Positions 1 through 9,294 are shown, numbered from the stretch's first letter. The stretch: DNA of 64,000 bases from JACKCD01 sp041390905 (GCA_041390905.1 JAWKPA010000017.1:98246-162245), one strand, 5' to 3'. The notes: generated by a model not told the origin, from the sequence alone. Made by a program: numbers and translations.

Positions 1-1
1 A

Positions 2-775
2 CACGATGAGGCCAGCTTGCTGGTTGTGGTAACGGATGTCACCACCATAACGCAGCAAGCCCAGCGGTTGCAGCAGCAGCGCAATGAACTAGGTATGCTG
101 ACAGCCCGGCTGACAGCGGCGCGAGAACAGCTGGCTTATGTCATTCGGCGTTTTGTGCCAACGGCCGTTGCCCAGGAAATTATTGAGCAGCAGCAGTTGC
201 CACTACCCGGTAAAACACAGGGCTGCGAAGCAACCATTGTGTTTGCCGATATGCGCAACTTCACCGAAATGGCCGAGGCCTTGACGCCAGAGCAGACGCT
301 TGACATTTTAAACCATTATTTAACCGTGGTTATTGAAGCATTGCAGCAGTATGACGGCAGCATTGTCCAAATTGTGGGTGACATGGTGATGGCATCGTTT
401 AATGTCCCTCTTGCCCAGCCCGACCATGCCAGCCGGGCGGTGGCTGCGGCTCAAGGTGTTGTCGCTTCGTTACGGCAATTTGCTACCCAGCCACAGGGTG
501 CAGCCTTACCAGCGGTGGGTTTTGGTTTGGGCATTTGTTCGGGGATGGTGACGGCTGGTTATTTGGGGGCAGCGCAGCGCTATCGCTACGCGGTGGTGGG
601 GGATGCAACCAATGTGGCATTTCATCTCTGTTCGCGGGCGGCATCGGGTCAAATCCTGGTTGCCGATTCGACGGCGCGTTTGTTAGGCGACACCACGGGG
701 CTGCGGGCGTTGGGGCAGGTGACGCTCAAGCGTCGCCGGGAACAGATTGCTTTTTATGAAGTTTGCACGGTATGA
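2..775 (+). CDS. Class III adenylate/guanylate cyclase, 5' end cut by window
   Basis: Makes a cyclic nucleotide (probably cAMP) from NTP. The frame is open to the window edge, so the true start lies upstream; the first visible residues (LLVVVTDVT) resemble the end of a PAS domain. A short helical linker leads into a class III catalytic domain over roughly the last 190 residues. Both metal-binding aspartates are visible (FADMRNFT and VGDMVMASF), as are the Asn and Arg that stabilise the transition state (DATNVAFHLCSRA), so the domain looks active. It ends 14 bases before a sensor kinase gene on the same strand, suggesting a shared signalling transcript. cAMP versus cGMP cannot be decided here. 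Confidence 0.9.
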   Translation, partial: HDEASLLVVVTDVTTITQQAQRLQQQRNELGMLTARLTAAREQLAYVIRRFVPTAVAQEIIEQQQLPLPGKTQGCEATIVFADMRNFTEMAEALTPEQTLDILNHYLTVVIEALQQYDGSIVQIVGDMVMASFNVPLAQPDHASRAVAAAQGVVASLRQFATQPQGAALPAVGFGLGICSGMVTAGYLGAAQRYRYAVVGDATNVAFHLCSRAASGQILVADSTARLLGDTTGLRALGQVTLKRRREQIAFYEVCTV

Positions 776-789
776 ATTGAGCTAGACTG

Positions 790-2631
790 ATGATTGAAAC
801 ATCGCTAACGAGTCTATTTATTGTGGGAACGATGCCGGCCGGGGAGATTAACGGCCGTTTGTGGTTCGTTTTCCCCTTTTTAACCGTCATACTCATCGTA
901 GTATGCGGCTTTTTGCTGCTGCAAGGCCAGCGCCATCGGGAACGAGGGCAGCGGGAGCAGCAGCAGTTGGCAGCTTTGGGGCGTATGGGGCAGGTTGTGG
1001 CGGGCAGCCTGAGCCTGGAGCGTGTCCTGAAAAAAATTCTCGACCAGGTTCCATTGCTGCTTGGGGCAGAGGGCGTTGCCATTTTGCTGCACGAGAACAA
1101 CGAACTCGTCTTTGTTGCCATTTCAGGTGCCGCCGCCACCGGTTTGCAGGGGTACCGAATGCCCTCCGATGCCGGGGTGGCGGGTCAGGTGTTTCAAACA
1201 AAACAGCCGCAGCTTGTGACGGGGCAAGCCGGACGGCAAATGATTTACCAGGGAGCGGAACGGGTTAGCGGCTATACAACGCAGGCTCTGCTGGCGGTGC
1301 CGCTGCTGCTGGGTGAAACCGTTCTGGGTGTTCTGGAGGCGGTACATAGTGCCCCTGATGGGTTTTCGTTGGCCGATTTGCAGATGCTGGCTGATGCAGC
1401 CAACTGGGCGGCCATTGCCATTCAAAATGCGCGGCTTTATGAGCAGACGCAGACGGAACTGGCGGAGCGGCGGCGGGTGGAGGTGGCACTGCGGGATAGT
1501 GAGAAGCGGTATCGTTCACTGGCCGAGGTGTCGCCTGTGGGTATTTTTCGGCTGGATTTGGAAGGGCGCTGTTTGTATGCCAACGGCCGTTTTGCCGAAA
1601 TGACCACCCATCATACGCCCATCATTGGGCAGCCGTGGCTGGCTTTGCTGGCACTGCATGACCGGGAAGGGGTGCAGCATGAATGGAAAACGGCCGTTGG
1701 AAATTACGGTAATATATACCTGCCAGCCCCATTTCAGCTGGAGTTTGAGGTCAGTAGCCGGGATGGTGACAAATGGCTGCTTGTCACCATTGCCCCGGAA
1801 TATGGTGAGCGTGAACATCATGTTGGGTATGTTGGCACCATGGCCGACATGACCCAGCAGAAACAAGCCGAATCCGTTTTGCGCTATGCCGCCAAAATGG
1901 AAAGCCTCGATTTGTTTGCGGGCAGCATTGCCCATGATTACAACAACCTGCTGATGGCGATGATGGGGCAGGCTGCCATTGCCCAATACCAGCTTGAAAG
2001 CGATAACCCTGCTAACATCCACATTAATAAACTGAATTCGGTGGCAGAAAAAGCAGCAGCACTGACAACCCAGGTCATGACCTACTCTGGCGGAGCTTAT
2101 TTTCTGGGTGAACCACTGTTGTTAAACGAGGTTATTAAGGCCGAAGAACCATTGCTGGCGGAGCTGGTACCAGAGCATATTACCTTGAAGCTGGAATTGG
2201 GTAAAGGGCTACGCCCTGTAGAAAGCGAGCCGCAGCAGATTAAGCAGCTTCTTGTTTATTTGCTGCTCAATGCCGTGGATGCCGTTGTGGATCGGGATGA
2301 CCCGCAAATTACCATTCGTACTGATTCGGTGCTGGTTGAGCAGCGGGACGAGCATTTGTGGCAATACACGGGAACGCCGCTGGAGCCTGGCATTTATTGT
2401 GTCCTTGAAGTGCAGGATAATGGGTCTGGTATTGACCCCAAAAATTTATCAAAGGTCTTTGACCCATTTTTCACCACCAAACAGTTTGGACAAGGGTTAG
2501 GGCTTTCTACCGTGTTGGGTATTGCCCGGGGGCATAATGGCGGCATTTTTATTCGCAATTTTCCTGGTCAGGGCTGCGTTTTTGAAGTGTATCTTCCGGC
2601 AATTGTTGCCTCGCCACTGTCCCTCGATTAA
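790..2631 (+). CDS. Membrane-anchored GAF-PAS sensor histidine kinase
   Basis: A 613-residue signal-transducing kinase. One transmembrane helix lies at about residues 25-45, followed by a GAF domain (about 65-220), a PAS domain (about 232-355) and a C-terminal kinase core. The phosphoacceptor box reads GSIAHDYNNLL, a form common in hybrid kinases. ATP-binding motifs are the N box (LLLNAVDAV), G1 (VQDNGSGI), F box (FDPFFTTK) and G2 (GQGLGLSTV). There is no receiver domain, so it needs a separate response regulator, and none is adjacent. It follows the cyclase closely and is succeeded by a strong terminator. The ligand of the GAF/PAS domains is unknown. Confidence 0.9.
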   Translation: MIETSLTSLFIVGTMPAGEINGRLWFVFPFLTVILIVVCGFLLLQGQRHRERGQREQQQLAALGRMGQVVAGSLSLERVLKKILDQVPLLLGAEGVAILLHENNELVFVAISGAAATGLQGYRMPSDAGVAGQVFQTKQPQLVTGQAGRQMIYQGAERVSGYTTQALLAVPLLLGETVLGVLEAVHSAPDGFSLADLQMLADAANWAAIAIQNARLYEQTQTELAERRRVEVALRDSEKRYRSLAEVSPVGIFRLDLEGRCLYANGRFAEMTTHHTPIIGQPWLALLALHDREGVQHEWKTAVGNYGNIYLPAPFQLEFEVSSRDGDKWLLVTIAPEYGEREHHVGYVGTMADMTQQKQAESVLRYAAKMESLDLFAGSIAHDYNNLLMAMMGQAAIAQYQLESDNPANIHINKLNSVAEKAAALTTQVMTYSGGAYFLGEPLLLNEVIKAEEPLLAELVPEHITLKLELGKGLRPVESEPQQIKQLLVYLLLNAVDAVVDRDDPQITIRTDSVLVEQRDEHLWQYTGTPLEPGIYCVLEVQDNGSGIDPKNLSKVFDPFFTTKQFGQGLGLSTVLGIARGHNGGIFIRNFPGQGCVFEVYLPAIVASPLSLD

Positions 2632-2670
2632 TCTGGAGCAAATTGTCTGGGTGCGCGAGTAACCTGTCAG

Positions 2671-2716
2671 AGGCGCAAAGAAAATGATCTTTGCGCCTTT
2701 GCGTGATCTTTTTTTG
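2671..2716 (+). terminator. Rho-independent terminator after the histidine kinase
   Basis: An 11-bp perfect stem (AGGCGCAAAGA / TCTTTGCGCCT) with a 6-base loop is followed within about 12 bases by a run of seven T. It ends the cyclase/kinase transcript. Confidence 0.8.
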
Positions 2717-2742
2717 GAACGATATTTTTGTTAATCTATACA
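2714..2742 (+). promoter_or_regulatory. Candidate sigma-70-type promoter for the PRC-barrel-like gene
   Basis: TTGGAA (2714-2719), a 17-base spacer and TATACA (2737-2742) lie directly after the terminator and about 150 bases before the next start codon. The spacing is ideal and the boxes are close to consensus. Inferred from sequence only. Confidence 0.45.
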
Positions 2743-2892
2743 AATCCTCGGCGACAGGCGACTTGGTAGATGCTTTTCCGCGCTTGATGATATGACATTG
2801 ATTAGATGACAAAACGCGCAACGTTTGGTTTAATGCGTTGAAACGATGTTTGGAAGCCTGGGTGACAGGCTTTTACGACAGAGGAGAATACG

Positions 2893-3267
2893 ATGTTTAA
2901 TTTGTTTGGTGGCAAAAGTGCATTAAAGCAGCGGCATGAGGGGGCGGTGCAGATGCTGCGTGATAAGAAGGTGAAGAAATATACGGCCGTTTATACCGCC
3001 GACAATGAACACTTAGGGGAAGCCGGCCGTCTGTACCATCGGCCGGCCGACACCGTGAACCCCGAACTAAGACTCTACGCAACCTATCTGGAAGTCATCA
3101 ACCTGGCCTTTGGCAACCCACTCTATATTCCCACCGATTACATAGGCGACTACGCCGACGGTAAACTCATCCTTTCCGTCTCGCTGGTGGTGGTTGAGGA
3201 TGAAACGTGGGATCGTTCGCCAGATTTTGTAACCATTCATGCTGGCGACGTTGAGGAATTAGCTTAA
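2893..3267 (+). CDS. Small PRC-barrel-like protein of unknown function
   Basis: A 124-residue soluble protein. The second half (PLYIPTDYIGDYADGKLILSV) has the look of a PRC-barrel/DUF2171-type beta fold, in which a residue set such as YIP marks the first strand; this is a resemblance by eye. The basic N-terminus (LKQRHEGAVQMLRDKKVKKY) could be an amphipathic helix. A good ribosome binding site (GAGGAG) lies 6 bases before the ATG. It is followed closely by thrC, but nothing in the sequence ties it to threonine synthesis. Confidence 0.65.
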   Translation: MFNLFGGKSALKQRHEGAVQMLRDKKVKKYTAVYTADNEHLGEAGRLYHRPADTVNPELRLYATYLEVINLAFGNPLYIPTDYIGDYADGKLILSVSLVVVEDETWDRSPDFVTIHAGDVEELA

Positions 3268-3283
3268 AAAGATAGACCCATAG

Positions 3284-4573
3284 ATGATTCGATACTATAG
3301 CACCAACCGACAAGCTCCCGAAGTGACGTTCCAAACAGCGTTGTTTCAGGGGCTGGCCCCTGATGGCGGGCTTTACTTTCCCACCCAGTTTCCAACCTTT
3401 GCCGCCGCTGAACTGGCTGCCCTTCGTGGCGCATCATTGCCAGAGGTAGGCCACCATGTGCTGCAAAAGTGGTTTGGTGAGGAAATTGCCGCCGAGCCAT
3501 TGCAGCATATTGCTACGACCGCCCAGCATTTTCCCATCCCGCTGCGGCAGGTCGGCCCATACCAGATTCTGGAACTGTTTCATGGGCCGACGCAAGCGTT
3601 TAAAGATGTCGCCGCCCAAAATTTGTCGCGGCTCATGAGCCATTTTTTGGCACAGCAGCAGAAGCAGATAACGCTGCTGGTTGCCACCAGCGGCGACACT
3701 GGTGGTGCTATTGCTCACGGTTTTTCAGGTATTGCTAACATTAACGTTGTCATTTTGTATCCCAAGGGGCGCGTTAGCCAGCTTCAGGAAGAGCAGCTTA
3801 CGCGGGTGGCCGACAATGTGTTTCCGCTGGAAGTGGATGGTGTGTTTGACGATTGCCAGGCAATGGTCAAGCAGGCGTTTAACGACCCTGATTTGGCGGG
3901 GCTGTCGCTGACTTCGGCCAACTCCATCAGTATCGGGCGGCTGATTCCGCAAATTATCTACTATGCTTACGCCTATGCTTGTTTGGGGCGGGATGACATA
4001 GAATTTGTGGTGCCGTCGGGTAACTTTGGCAACTTGACCGGGGGACTGTTTGCGCGGGCGATGGGGCTGCCATTTAGCCAGTTTATTGCTGCCTGCAACC
4101 GGAATGATGCGGCGGTGCGCTACGCAACGACGGGGGAGTATGCACCCCTGCCAACGGTAGCAACGCTTTCAAACGCGATGGATGTGGGTAACCCCAGCAA
4201 CTTTGTGCGGGTGCTGGAGCTGTTTCATCATGATTGGGCGTCGTTCCGGGATGTGGTGCAGGCGTATATGGTTTCGGATGAGATAACGGTGGCGACGATT
4301 GAGGCGGTGTGGCGGGAGCATGGCTATTTGCTGGAGCCGCATACGGCCGTTGGTTGGCAGGTGGCGGCACAACATAGCGGCCCCAATAAGCAGACGGTGA
4401 TCATTTCCACGGCGTCGCCGCTGAAGTTTGCGGCGGAAATTGAGGCGCAAACGGGGATTGCGGTGGACAATGGGGCGGCCATTGCGGCGTTGCAGCGCCG
4501 GCCGGTGCGAAAATGGTCGGTTGGTGGGGAATATACGGCCGTTAAATCCTTCCTCCTCCAGATTGGCAATTGA
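3284..4573 (+). CDS. thrC: Threonine synthase
   Basis: PLP enzyme that converts O-phosphohomoserine to threonine in the cytoplasm. The 429-residue length is typical of the bacterial short form. The N-terminus (STNRQAPEVTFQTALFQGLAPDGGLYFP) is diagnostic, and the PLP lysine lies in GPTQAFKDVA. The TSGDTGGA phosphate-binding loop and the SANSISIGRLIPQ and PSGNFGN motifs are all present. It overlaps the stop region of its neighbour: the following acetyltransferase starts within a few bases of its stop, so they are probably cotranscribed. No regulatory leader was seen. Confidence 0.96.
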   Translation: MIRYYSTNRQAPEVTFQTALFQGLAPDGGLYFPTQFPTFAAAELAALRGASLPEVGHHVLQKWFGEEIAAEPLQHIATTAQHFPIPLRQVGPYQILELFHGPTQAFKDVAAQNLSRLMSHFLAQQQKQITLLVATSGDTGGAIAHGFSGIANINVVILYPKGRVSQLQEEQLTRVADNVFPLEVDGVFDDCQAMVKQAFNDPDLAGLSLTSANSISIGRLIPQIIYYAYAYACLGRDDIEFVVPSGNFGNLTGGLFARAMGLPFSQFIAACNRNDAAVRYATTGEYAPLPTVATLSNAMDVGNPSNFVRVLELFHHDWASFRDVVQAYMVSDEITVATIEAVWREHGYLLEPHTAVGWQVAAQHSGPNKQTVIISTASPLKFAAEIEAQTGIAVDNGAAIAALQRRPVRKWSVGGEYTAVKSFLLQIGN

Positions 4574-4578
4574 GACAT

Positions 4579-5121
4579 ATGCTTGATAAACCTGTTCTGC
4601 GGGGAAGTTTGGTCACTTTACGGCCGTTAACCATTGATGATGCTCCCGCCATTCTTGCCAGCATGGACGATGCCGAAACCATGCGGCTAACGGGAACGCA
4701 GCAACAATTTACGCTGGCACAGGTTGAAGCCTTTTGCCGTTCAGTTGTTGGTGCAGATGATCGCGCCGATTATGCCATTACGCTGGGCGATGACCCCACT
4801 TACATCGGCGAAGTTGTGCTTAATGACCTTGACTGGACAAATCGCACGGCTAATTTTCGTATAGCATTAGCTGGGCGACGTTATTTTGGGCAAGGTTACG
4901 GCAGCGAGGCAACCCGCCTGATGTTGGCTTATGGTTTTCGCCAGCTTGCCCTGCACCGTATTGAGCTGGAAGTGTACGATTTTAATCCACGCGCTCAACG
5001 GGTTTATGAGAAGGCGGGGTTTGTGCGTGAAGGCGTGCGGCGGGACGTATTGCTATGGGATGGTGCGTATTATAGTGCCATTATGATGAGCATTTTAGCA
5101 CCAGAGTATTGGGAGCAGTGA
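4579..5121 (+). CDS. GNAT family N-acetyltransferase, RimJ/RimL type
   Basis: About 180 residues. Transfers an acetyl group from acetyl-CoA to an amine. The acetyl-CoA-binding signature is GRRYFGQGYGSEATRLML, followed by ALHRIELEVYDFNPRAQRVYEKAGFVREG, the standard motif B of the ribosomal-protein/small-molecule acetyltransferase subgroup. The ATG at 4579 is preferred to an upstream TTG that overlaps the thrC stop. No strong ribosome binding site is visible, consistent with coupling to thrC translation. The substrate cannot be inferred. Confidence 0.88.
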   Translation: MLDKPVLRGSLVTLRPLTIDDAPAILASMDDAETMRLTGTQQQFTLAQVEAFCRSVVGADDRADYAITLGDDPTYIGEVVLNDLDWTNRTANFRIALAGRRYFGQGYGSEATRLMLAYGFRQLALHRIELEVYDFNPRAQRVYEKAGFVREGVRRDVLLWDGAYYSAIMMSILAPEYWEQ

Positions 5122-5242
5122 GGGTGGGAGAGTTAGTTACGTAAAACGGCCGTTTTTCCCCCACTTGGATATTTCCTCCAAATCCGCTATAACTACCACA
5201 ACCTATAAAAACAATCAGGCTATAGTCTGTATGGAGAGTTTG

Positions 5243-6211
5243 ATGACAACTGCGATAGCCACTGTTCAGTCTGACGTGGTGGGCGTGCGCTTTCATAAGC
5301 TGGGCAAGCTGTACCATTTTGCCGTTGGTGAGCTAACCGATCTTCAGCCCGGTGATTATGTCATTGTGGAGACACGCCGGGGGCGACAGCTTGCCCAAGT
5401 GATTGCCTATATTGCCCCGGACAAAGTACATCGCCGCAAGGGGCTGCGTGAGGTTGACCGCAAGGCCACCCCCCGCGACCTGGTAATGAAACAGGTGTGG
5501 GAGTCAAAGGAGCTAGACGCGCTGATTAGCTGCCGTGAACGTGCCGATGCGATGGGGATTAAGGATGCCAAATTTGTCAAGGCCGAATACAGCTTTGATG
5601 GCTCCTGGCTTACCTTTTCCTATGCTACCGAGAACAAGAAGCTCAATGTCAATGGGCTGCGTAACGCGCTTGGCCGCATGTTCCGCACCCAAATTGAGAT
5701 GCGGGTGGTGGGGCCGCGTGATGTTGCCAAGCTGCTAGGCGGATATGGGGCATGTGGTGCGCCGCGCTGCTGCTCCACTTTTATCACCGAATTCAGCCCG
5801 GTTTCAATCAAAATGGCAAAGGAGCAGGGCATTTCGCTAAGTCCGCAGGAAATTACCGGCATGTGCGGCCGGCTGCGTTGCTGCCTTGTGTTTGAATATG
5901 AGCAATACGTGGAGGCAAAAAAGCAGCTTCCCAAGCGCGGTAAGCGCATTGGCACGCCGCACGGGGAGGGCAAGGTTGTTGATGTGCGCCCCCTGCGGGA
6001 TTCTGTGCTGGTAGATGTTGATGGCGAGTTTATTGAGATATTTCGCCATGAATTTGAACCGATAGAGGAATTGGAAGCGTTGCAGCAGAAAGCCGAGGCC
6101 GGTTGTTCCAAACACGAAGGTGGGGGATGTGACTGTGGAGCGCAAAAACCATCTGCCGAGGATGAAGATGCAATTGACATAAGCGGTTTGTTTATGGATG
6201 AGGATGAATAA
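5243..6211 (+). CDS. ricT: PSP1-domain protein, RicT (YaaT)-like
   Basis: About 322 residues from the ATG at 5243, chosen because GGAGAG lies 5 bases upstream; longer in-frame starts have no such site. The PSP1 core (VGVRFHKLGKLYHF ... RRGRQLAQVI) is followed by the conserved cysteine-rich segment GACGAPRCCSTF ... MCGRLRCCLVFEY, which in Firmicute RicT helps ligate iron-sulfur clusters of the RicAFT complex that acts in RNA processing and development. The C-terminus adds an acidic tail with further cysteines (GCSKHEGGGCDCG). The partner proteins RicA and RicF are not nearby. Family assignment is sure; the role in this phylum is inferred. Confidence 0.88.
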   Translation: MTTAIATVQSDVVGVRFHKLGKLYHFAVGELTDLQPGDYVIVETRRGRQLAQVIAYIAPDKVHRRKGLREVDRKATPRDLVMKQVWESKELDALISCRERADAMGIKDAKFVKAEYSFDGSWLTFSYATENKKLNVNGLRNALGRMFRTQIEMRVVGPRDVAKLLGGYGACGAPRCCSTFITEFSPVSIKMAKEQGISLSPQEITGMCGRLRCCLVFEYEQYVEAKKQLPKRGKRIGTPHGEGKVVDVRPLRDSVLVDVDGEFIEIFRHEFEPIEELEALQQKAEAGCSKHEGGGCDCGAQKPSAEDEDAIDISGLFMDEDE

Positions 6212-6214
6212 ATT

Positions 6215-6814
6215 GTGATGAAAAGTCGAGAGGAAGCGTGGGCGCTGGTTTGTGAGTTTGTCAAAGACCGTGGTCTTCAGCGCCATATGTTGGCGGTGGG
6301 AGCGGCGATGCGGTTTTATGCGGAAAAGCTGGGGGCAGACGCGGATTATTGGGAAGTAGTGGGGCTGATCCATGATTTTGATTGGGAGATTCACCCTGAT
6401 TTGGATCGCCACCCGATTGCGGGTGCGCCCATTTTGCGGGAACGCGGCTGGGACGAGGCGACGATTCGGACGATTTTGTCGCATTACACGGCAGGAACGG
6501 CCGTTGAGCGCAGCGAACCCATTGATTTTGCCCTGCTCGCCTGTGACGAAATTACAGGCTTAATTATTGCCACGGCATTGGTGCGCCCTTCCAAAGATTT
6601 GCGAGAAGTGGCTGTTAGCTCCATTCGTAAAAAGTGGAAGACCCGCGCTTTTGCCGCCGGGGTAGACCGGGATCATGTGGAAGCGGTCACGGCTGATTTT
6701 GCCCGTGAATGTTTTGGTGGCAAGCTGGAGCTGTGGGAACACATTGGCAACGTGCTGGTGGCGATGCAGGCTGCGGCAGCAGAGATGGATTTAGACGGCC
6801 GTTTAGCTCAATAA
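6215..6814 (+). CDS. HD-domain hydrolase
   Basis: A 199-residue predicted metal-dependent phosphohydrolase. The HD pair sits in GLIHDFDWEIHPDLDRHP, with upstream His (RHMLAVGAAM) and downstream SHYTAG and ACDEITGL supplying the other ligands of the fold. GTG at 6215 is directly followed by ATG at 6218; either could be the start. It begins 3 bases after the PSP1 gene, so the two are probably one operon. In Firmicutes HD proteins of this type are nucleotide phosphohydrolases, but the substrate here is unknown. Confidence 0.85.
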   Translation: MMKSREEAWALVCEFVKDRGLQRHMLAVGAAMRFYAEKLGADADYWEVVGLIHDFDWEIHPDLDRHPIAGAPILRERGWDEATIRTILSHYTAGTAVERSEPIDFALLACDEITGLIIATALVRPSKDLREVAVSSIRKKWKTRAFAAGVDRDHVEAVTADFARECFGGKLELWEHIGNVLVAMQAAAAEMDLDGRLAQ

Positions 6815-6847
6815 ACGGTATTTTTAAAATATAGGCAGATAGTTGCT

Positions 6848-6912
6848 TGGAGATTGGAGGCTAGAGATTGGAGATTAGCTGTCTTCAATCTCCAATCTCC
6901 AATCCCCAATCC
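6848..6912. repeat. Intergenic inverted repeat built from GGAGATT words
   Basis: The left half repeats GAGATTGGAG-type words and the right half repeats their complement (CAATCTCCAATCTCC), giving an imperfect hairpin of over 25 bp just before moeA. Related words recur at 45419-45465, 49490-49545 and 63195-63265. Confidence 0.75.
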
Positions 6913-6922
6913 CCTTTTCATC

Positions 6923-8173
6923 ATGACAAATGAGTATTTGACGGTGCAGGAGGCATTAACGGCCGTTTTAGCCGGTGTGTCGGTGTTGCCGGCCGAGCGC
7001 GTGCCGCTGTTGGCAGCGTTGGGGCGAGTGTTGGCTGAACCAGTGGTGGCGCAGGATAATTTGCCCCCGTTTGCCAACTCCTCAATGGATGGCTATGCCA
7101 TGCAGGCTGCCGATTTGGCTGCCGCGTCCAAGGCCACACCTGTGCAACTGCGCGTCGTGGCCGACATTGCCGCCGGGTCTATGCCGCAAGTGGCGGTGAC
7201 AGTCGGAACAGCGGCGCGGATCATGACCGGCGCTCCGCTGCCGGCTGGGGCTGATGCGGTGGTGCCGGTTGAGGATACGGATGAGGTGTGGCGGGGGACG
7301 GAACGGCCGTTGCCAGAAACCATCCACATTTATCGCGTAGTCCAGCCTGGCGATTACGTGCGTCACCCCGGTGAAGACGTAGCTGTGGGGCAGGAGGTCA
7401 TGTCGGCCGGCCACGTGCTGCGCCCACAGGAAGTTGGCGTGCTGGCTTCGCTGGGAGTCGCCCAGGTTGCGGTGATTCGTCAACCCCGCGTTGGCATTTT
7501 GGCGACGGGTGATGAACTAGTTGCCGTTGAGGAGCCGCTGACACCGGGCAAAATTCGCAATAGCAACGGCTATGCCCAGGCGGCACAGGTGCTGGCAATG
7601 GGGGCTGTTCCCGTTGTGCTGGGCGTGGCGCGGGACAACGAAGCGGATGTACGCGCCAAGCTGCAAAAAGGGCTGGATGAGGGGGTGGACTTGTTCATTA
7701 GTTCAGCCGGGGTGTCGGTGGGAGCGTATGATGTGGTGAAGGCGGTGCTGGAAGCTGAGGGTAATGTCGGCTTTTGGCGGGTGCGGATGCGTCCTGGCAA
7801 GCCGCTAGCCTTTGGACAGTATCATGGGGTGCCTTACCTGGGGCTTCCGGGCAACCCGGTTTCGGCCATGGTGTCGTTTGAACGGTTTGCGCGGGCGGCT
7901 ATTTTAAAAATGGCAGGACACACGGCTCTGGATCGCCCAATGCGGCAGGTGACGCTGCTGGAAACGATTTCGTCGGATGGGCGGGAGAGCTATATTCGGG
8001 CGGTGGTGCAGGGGGATGGAACGGCCGTTACCACTGGCAGCCAAGGTTCACACATCATGACCTCGCTTGTCAAGGCCAACGCGCTTCTGATTGTACCTGA
8101 AGGGGTAACGGAAGTACCGGCCGGCACCCAGTTAACCGCCTGGATGTTTGATTGGCCGGAACACGTTTTTTAA
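6923..8173 (+). CDS. moeA: Molybdopterin molybdenumtransferase MoeA
   Basis: About 416 residues. Inserts molybdate into adenylated molybdopterin in the last step of molybdenum cofactor synthesis. Family landmarks are NSSMDGYAMQ, RIMTGAPLPAGADAVVPVEDT, GILATGDELV, NSNGYAQAAQV, SSAGVSVGAYDVV, and MRPGKPLAFG ... GLPGNPVSAMVSFE. The ATG at 6923 is chosen because it starts the conserved N-terminus (EYLTVQEAL) and because upstream in-frame codons lie within an inverted repeat. No other Mo-cofactor gene is in the window. A terminator follows directly. Confidence 0.96.
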   Translation: MTNEYLTVQEALTAVLAGVSVLPAERVPLLAALGRVLAEPVVAQDNLPPFANSSMDGYAMQAADLAAASKATPVQLRVVADIAAGSMPQVAVTVGTAARIMTGAPLPAGADAVVPVEDTDEVWRGTERPLPETIHIYRVVQPGDYVRHPGEDVAVGQEVMSAGHVLRPQEVGVLASLGVAQVAVIRQPRVGILATGDELVAVEEPLTPGKIRNSNGYAQAAQVLAMGAVPVVLGVARDNEADVRAKLQKGLDEGVDLFISSAGVSVGAYDVVKAVLEAEGNVGFWRVRMRPGKPLAFGQYHGVPYLGLPGNPVSAMVSFERFARAAILKMAGHTALDRPMRQVTLLETISSDGRESYIRAVVQGDGTAVTTGSQGSHIMTSLVKANALLIVPEGVTEVPAGTQLTAWMFDWPEHVF

Positions 8174-8181
8174 CGGGAAAG

Positions 8182-8215
8182 AAAAAGGCTCTACGATGAT
8201 TGTAGAGCCTTTTTT
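8182..8215. terminator. Bidirectional terminator between moeA and the S1 gene
   Basis: A 13-bp perfect stem (AAAAAGGCTCTAC / GTAGAGCCTTTTT) with a 7-base loop, flanked by A on one side and T on the other, lies between two convergent genes and can serve both. Confidence 0.88.
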
Positions 8216-8222
8216 AATTCAT

Positions 8223-9149
8223 TTAATCCATCCGGGAATAAAGGGTTCGTTCCAACAGGGCTTCTTGCTGTGCCCGGCCGCGTTCCCGGCGTTGCTTCTT
8301 TTTCTTGCCACCCCGTTTCTTGCCACGGCGGCCATCATAATCCATGTCCTGACCAAACGCCTTACGCAGTGCATACTCCATTGCGGTTGGCACGTCTTCG
8401 TCAATTCCTTCTTCTTCTTCGTAATCGTAGCTAACGGCTTCTTGCTGTTGTACAGGTGCAAAAATTTGCTCAATGGTTGGTTTTTCCATCAACGCCTTCA
8501 TGCTGAGATCAATGCGGCGTTTGCGTTTGCTAAAACCAAGAACCTGTACTTGTACCTCGTCGCCAACGTTAACAACTTCGCTGGGCTGTTTGACATAATC
8601 GTGGCTCAGTTCACTAATATGCACCAAACCTTCCCGCTCGGCACCAATGTTGACAAAAGCACCGTAATTTTCTAAACGGGTGATGGTGCCAGTGTAAGTC
8701 TGACCATTTTTGAGGTCACGCCACTCAACGCCCAAAGGCTCGATCATCGTTACCATGATTTGCTTGCGAGCCGAATCAACTTTTTCCACCCAAACGGTTA
8801 CTTCTTGACCAACAGAAAGAACGTCTGAAACGCGATTGACGTGTTCTTTTCCAAGTTTGGAAATGTGGATTAAAGCATTGGTATCAAGGCCGACATCAAT
8901 GAACGCCCCATAAAGCTCAAGGCGGGTAACAGTACCCGTGAGTTTCATTTTGCGTTTAAGTCCACCAAGGCTGGTTACGGGGCCATCGGTTTCAGCATCG
9001 GCTGCTTCGTCGGTGGCGTCGGTTTCAGCCTCAGCAGTTGGTGCCTCCGGTGCTGCGGTTTCTTCAACAGCAGCGTCGGTCGAGGTTTCCACGTCTGTGG
9101 TGGCCGGGGTTTCCTCTGTGGCTTCTTGTTCGATTAACTCTTCACTCAT
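8223..9149 (-). CDS. S1-domain RNA-binding protein with acidic and basic tails
   Basis: About 308 residues. An acidic, low-complexity N-terminus (about residues 1-60, Glu/Ala/Thr rich) precedes two S1 OB-fold domains at about 68-138 (GTVTRLELYGAFIDVG) and 146-222 (GTITRLENYGAFVNIG), then a very basic C-terminus (RRGKKRGGKKKKQRR) likely to contact RNA. It is shorter than ribosomal protein bS1 and resembles the two-domain S1 proteins of other Chloroflexota. AGGAGA precedes the ATG at 9149; a GTG one codon earlier is possible. A near-perfect promoter lies upstream, so it is probably highly expressed. Confidence 0.88.
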   Translation of the reverse strand: MSEELIEQEATEETPATTDVETSTDAAVEETAAPEAPTAEAETDATDEAADAETDGPVTSLGGLKRKMKLTGTVTRLELYGAFIDVGLDTNALIHISKLGKEHVNRVSDVLSVGQEVTVWVEKVDSARKQIMVTMIEPLGVEWRDLKNGQTYTGTITRLENYGAFVNIGAEREGLVHISELSHDYVKQPSEVVNVGDEVQVQVLGFSKRKRRIDLSMKALMEKPTIEQIFAPVQQQEAVSYDYEEEEGIDEDVPTAMEYALRKAFGQDMDYDGRRGKKRGGKKKKQRRERGRAQQEALLERTLYSRMD

Positions 9150-9266
9150 CACAACTTTCTCCTACGCAGGGATTTGTGGTGTCTGCGCTCCGCGCTCTTT
9201 ATGAGATAAGTTGTCAACACTTGTATGGGGGCAGAACACTAATTTAACTCCTAAAGACAATTTATT

Positions 9267-9294
9267 ATTATAGCAAGCCCATATGGTGTGTCAA
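9267..9294 (-). promoter_or_regulatory. Strong sigma-70-type promoter for the S1 gene
   Basis: Read on the minus strand: perfect TTGACA (9294-9289), a 16-base spacer ending in an extended TGC, then perfect TATAAT (9272-9267). It leaves a leader of about 110 bases before the S1 start. Confidence 0.8.

Noticed and set aside
5165..5242. Longer start of the PSP1 gene
   Set aside because: The extra residues are not conserved-looking; GGAGAG directly precedes the ATG at 5243.
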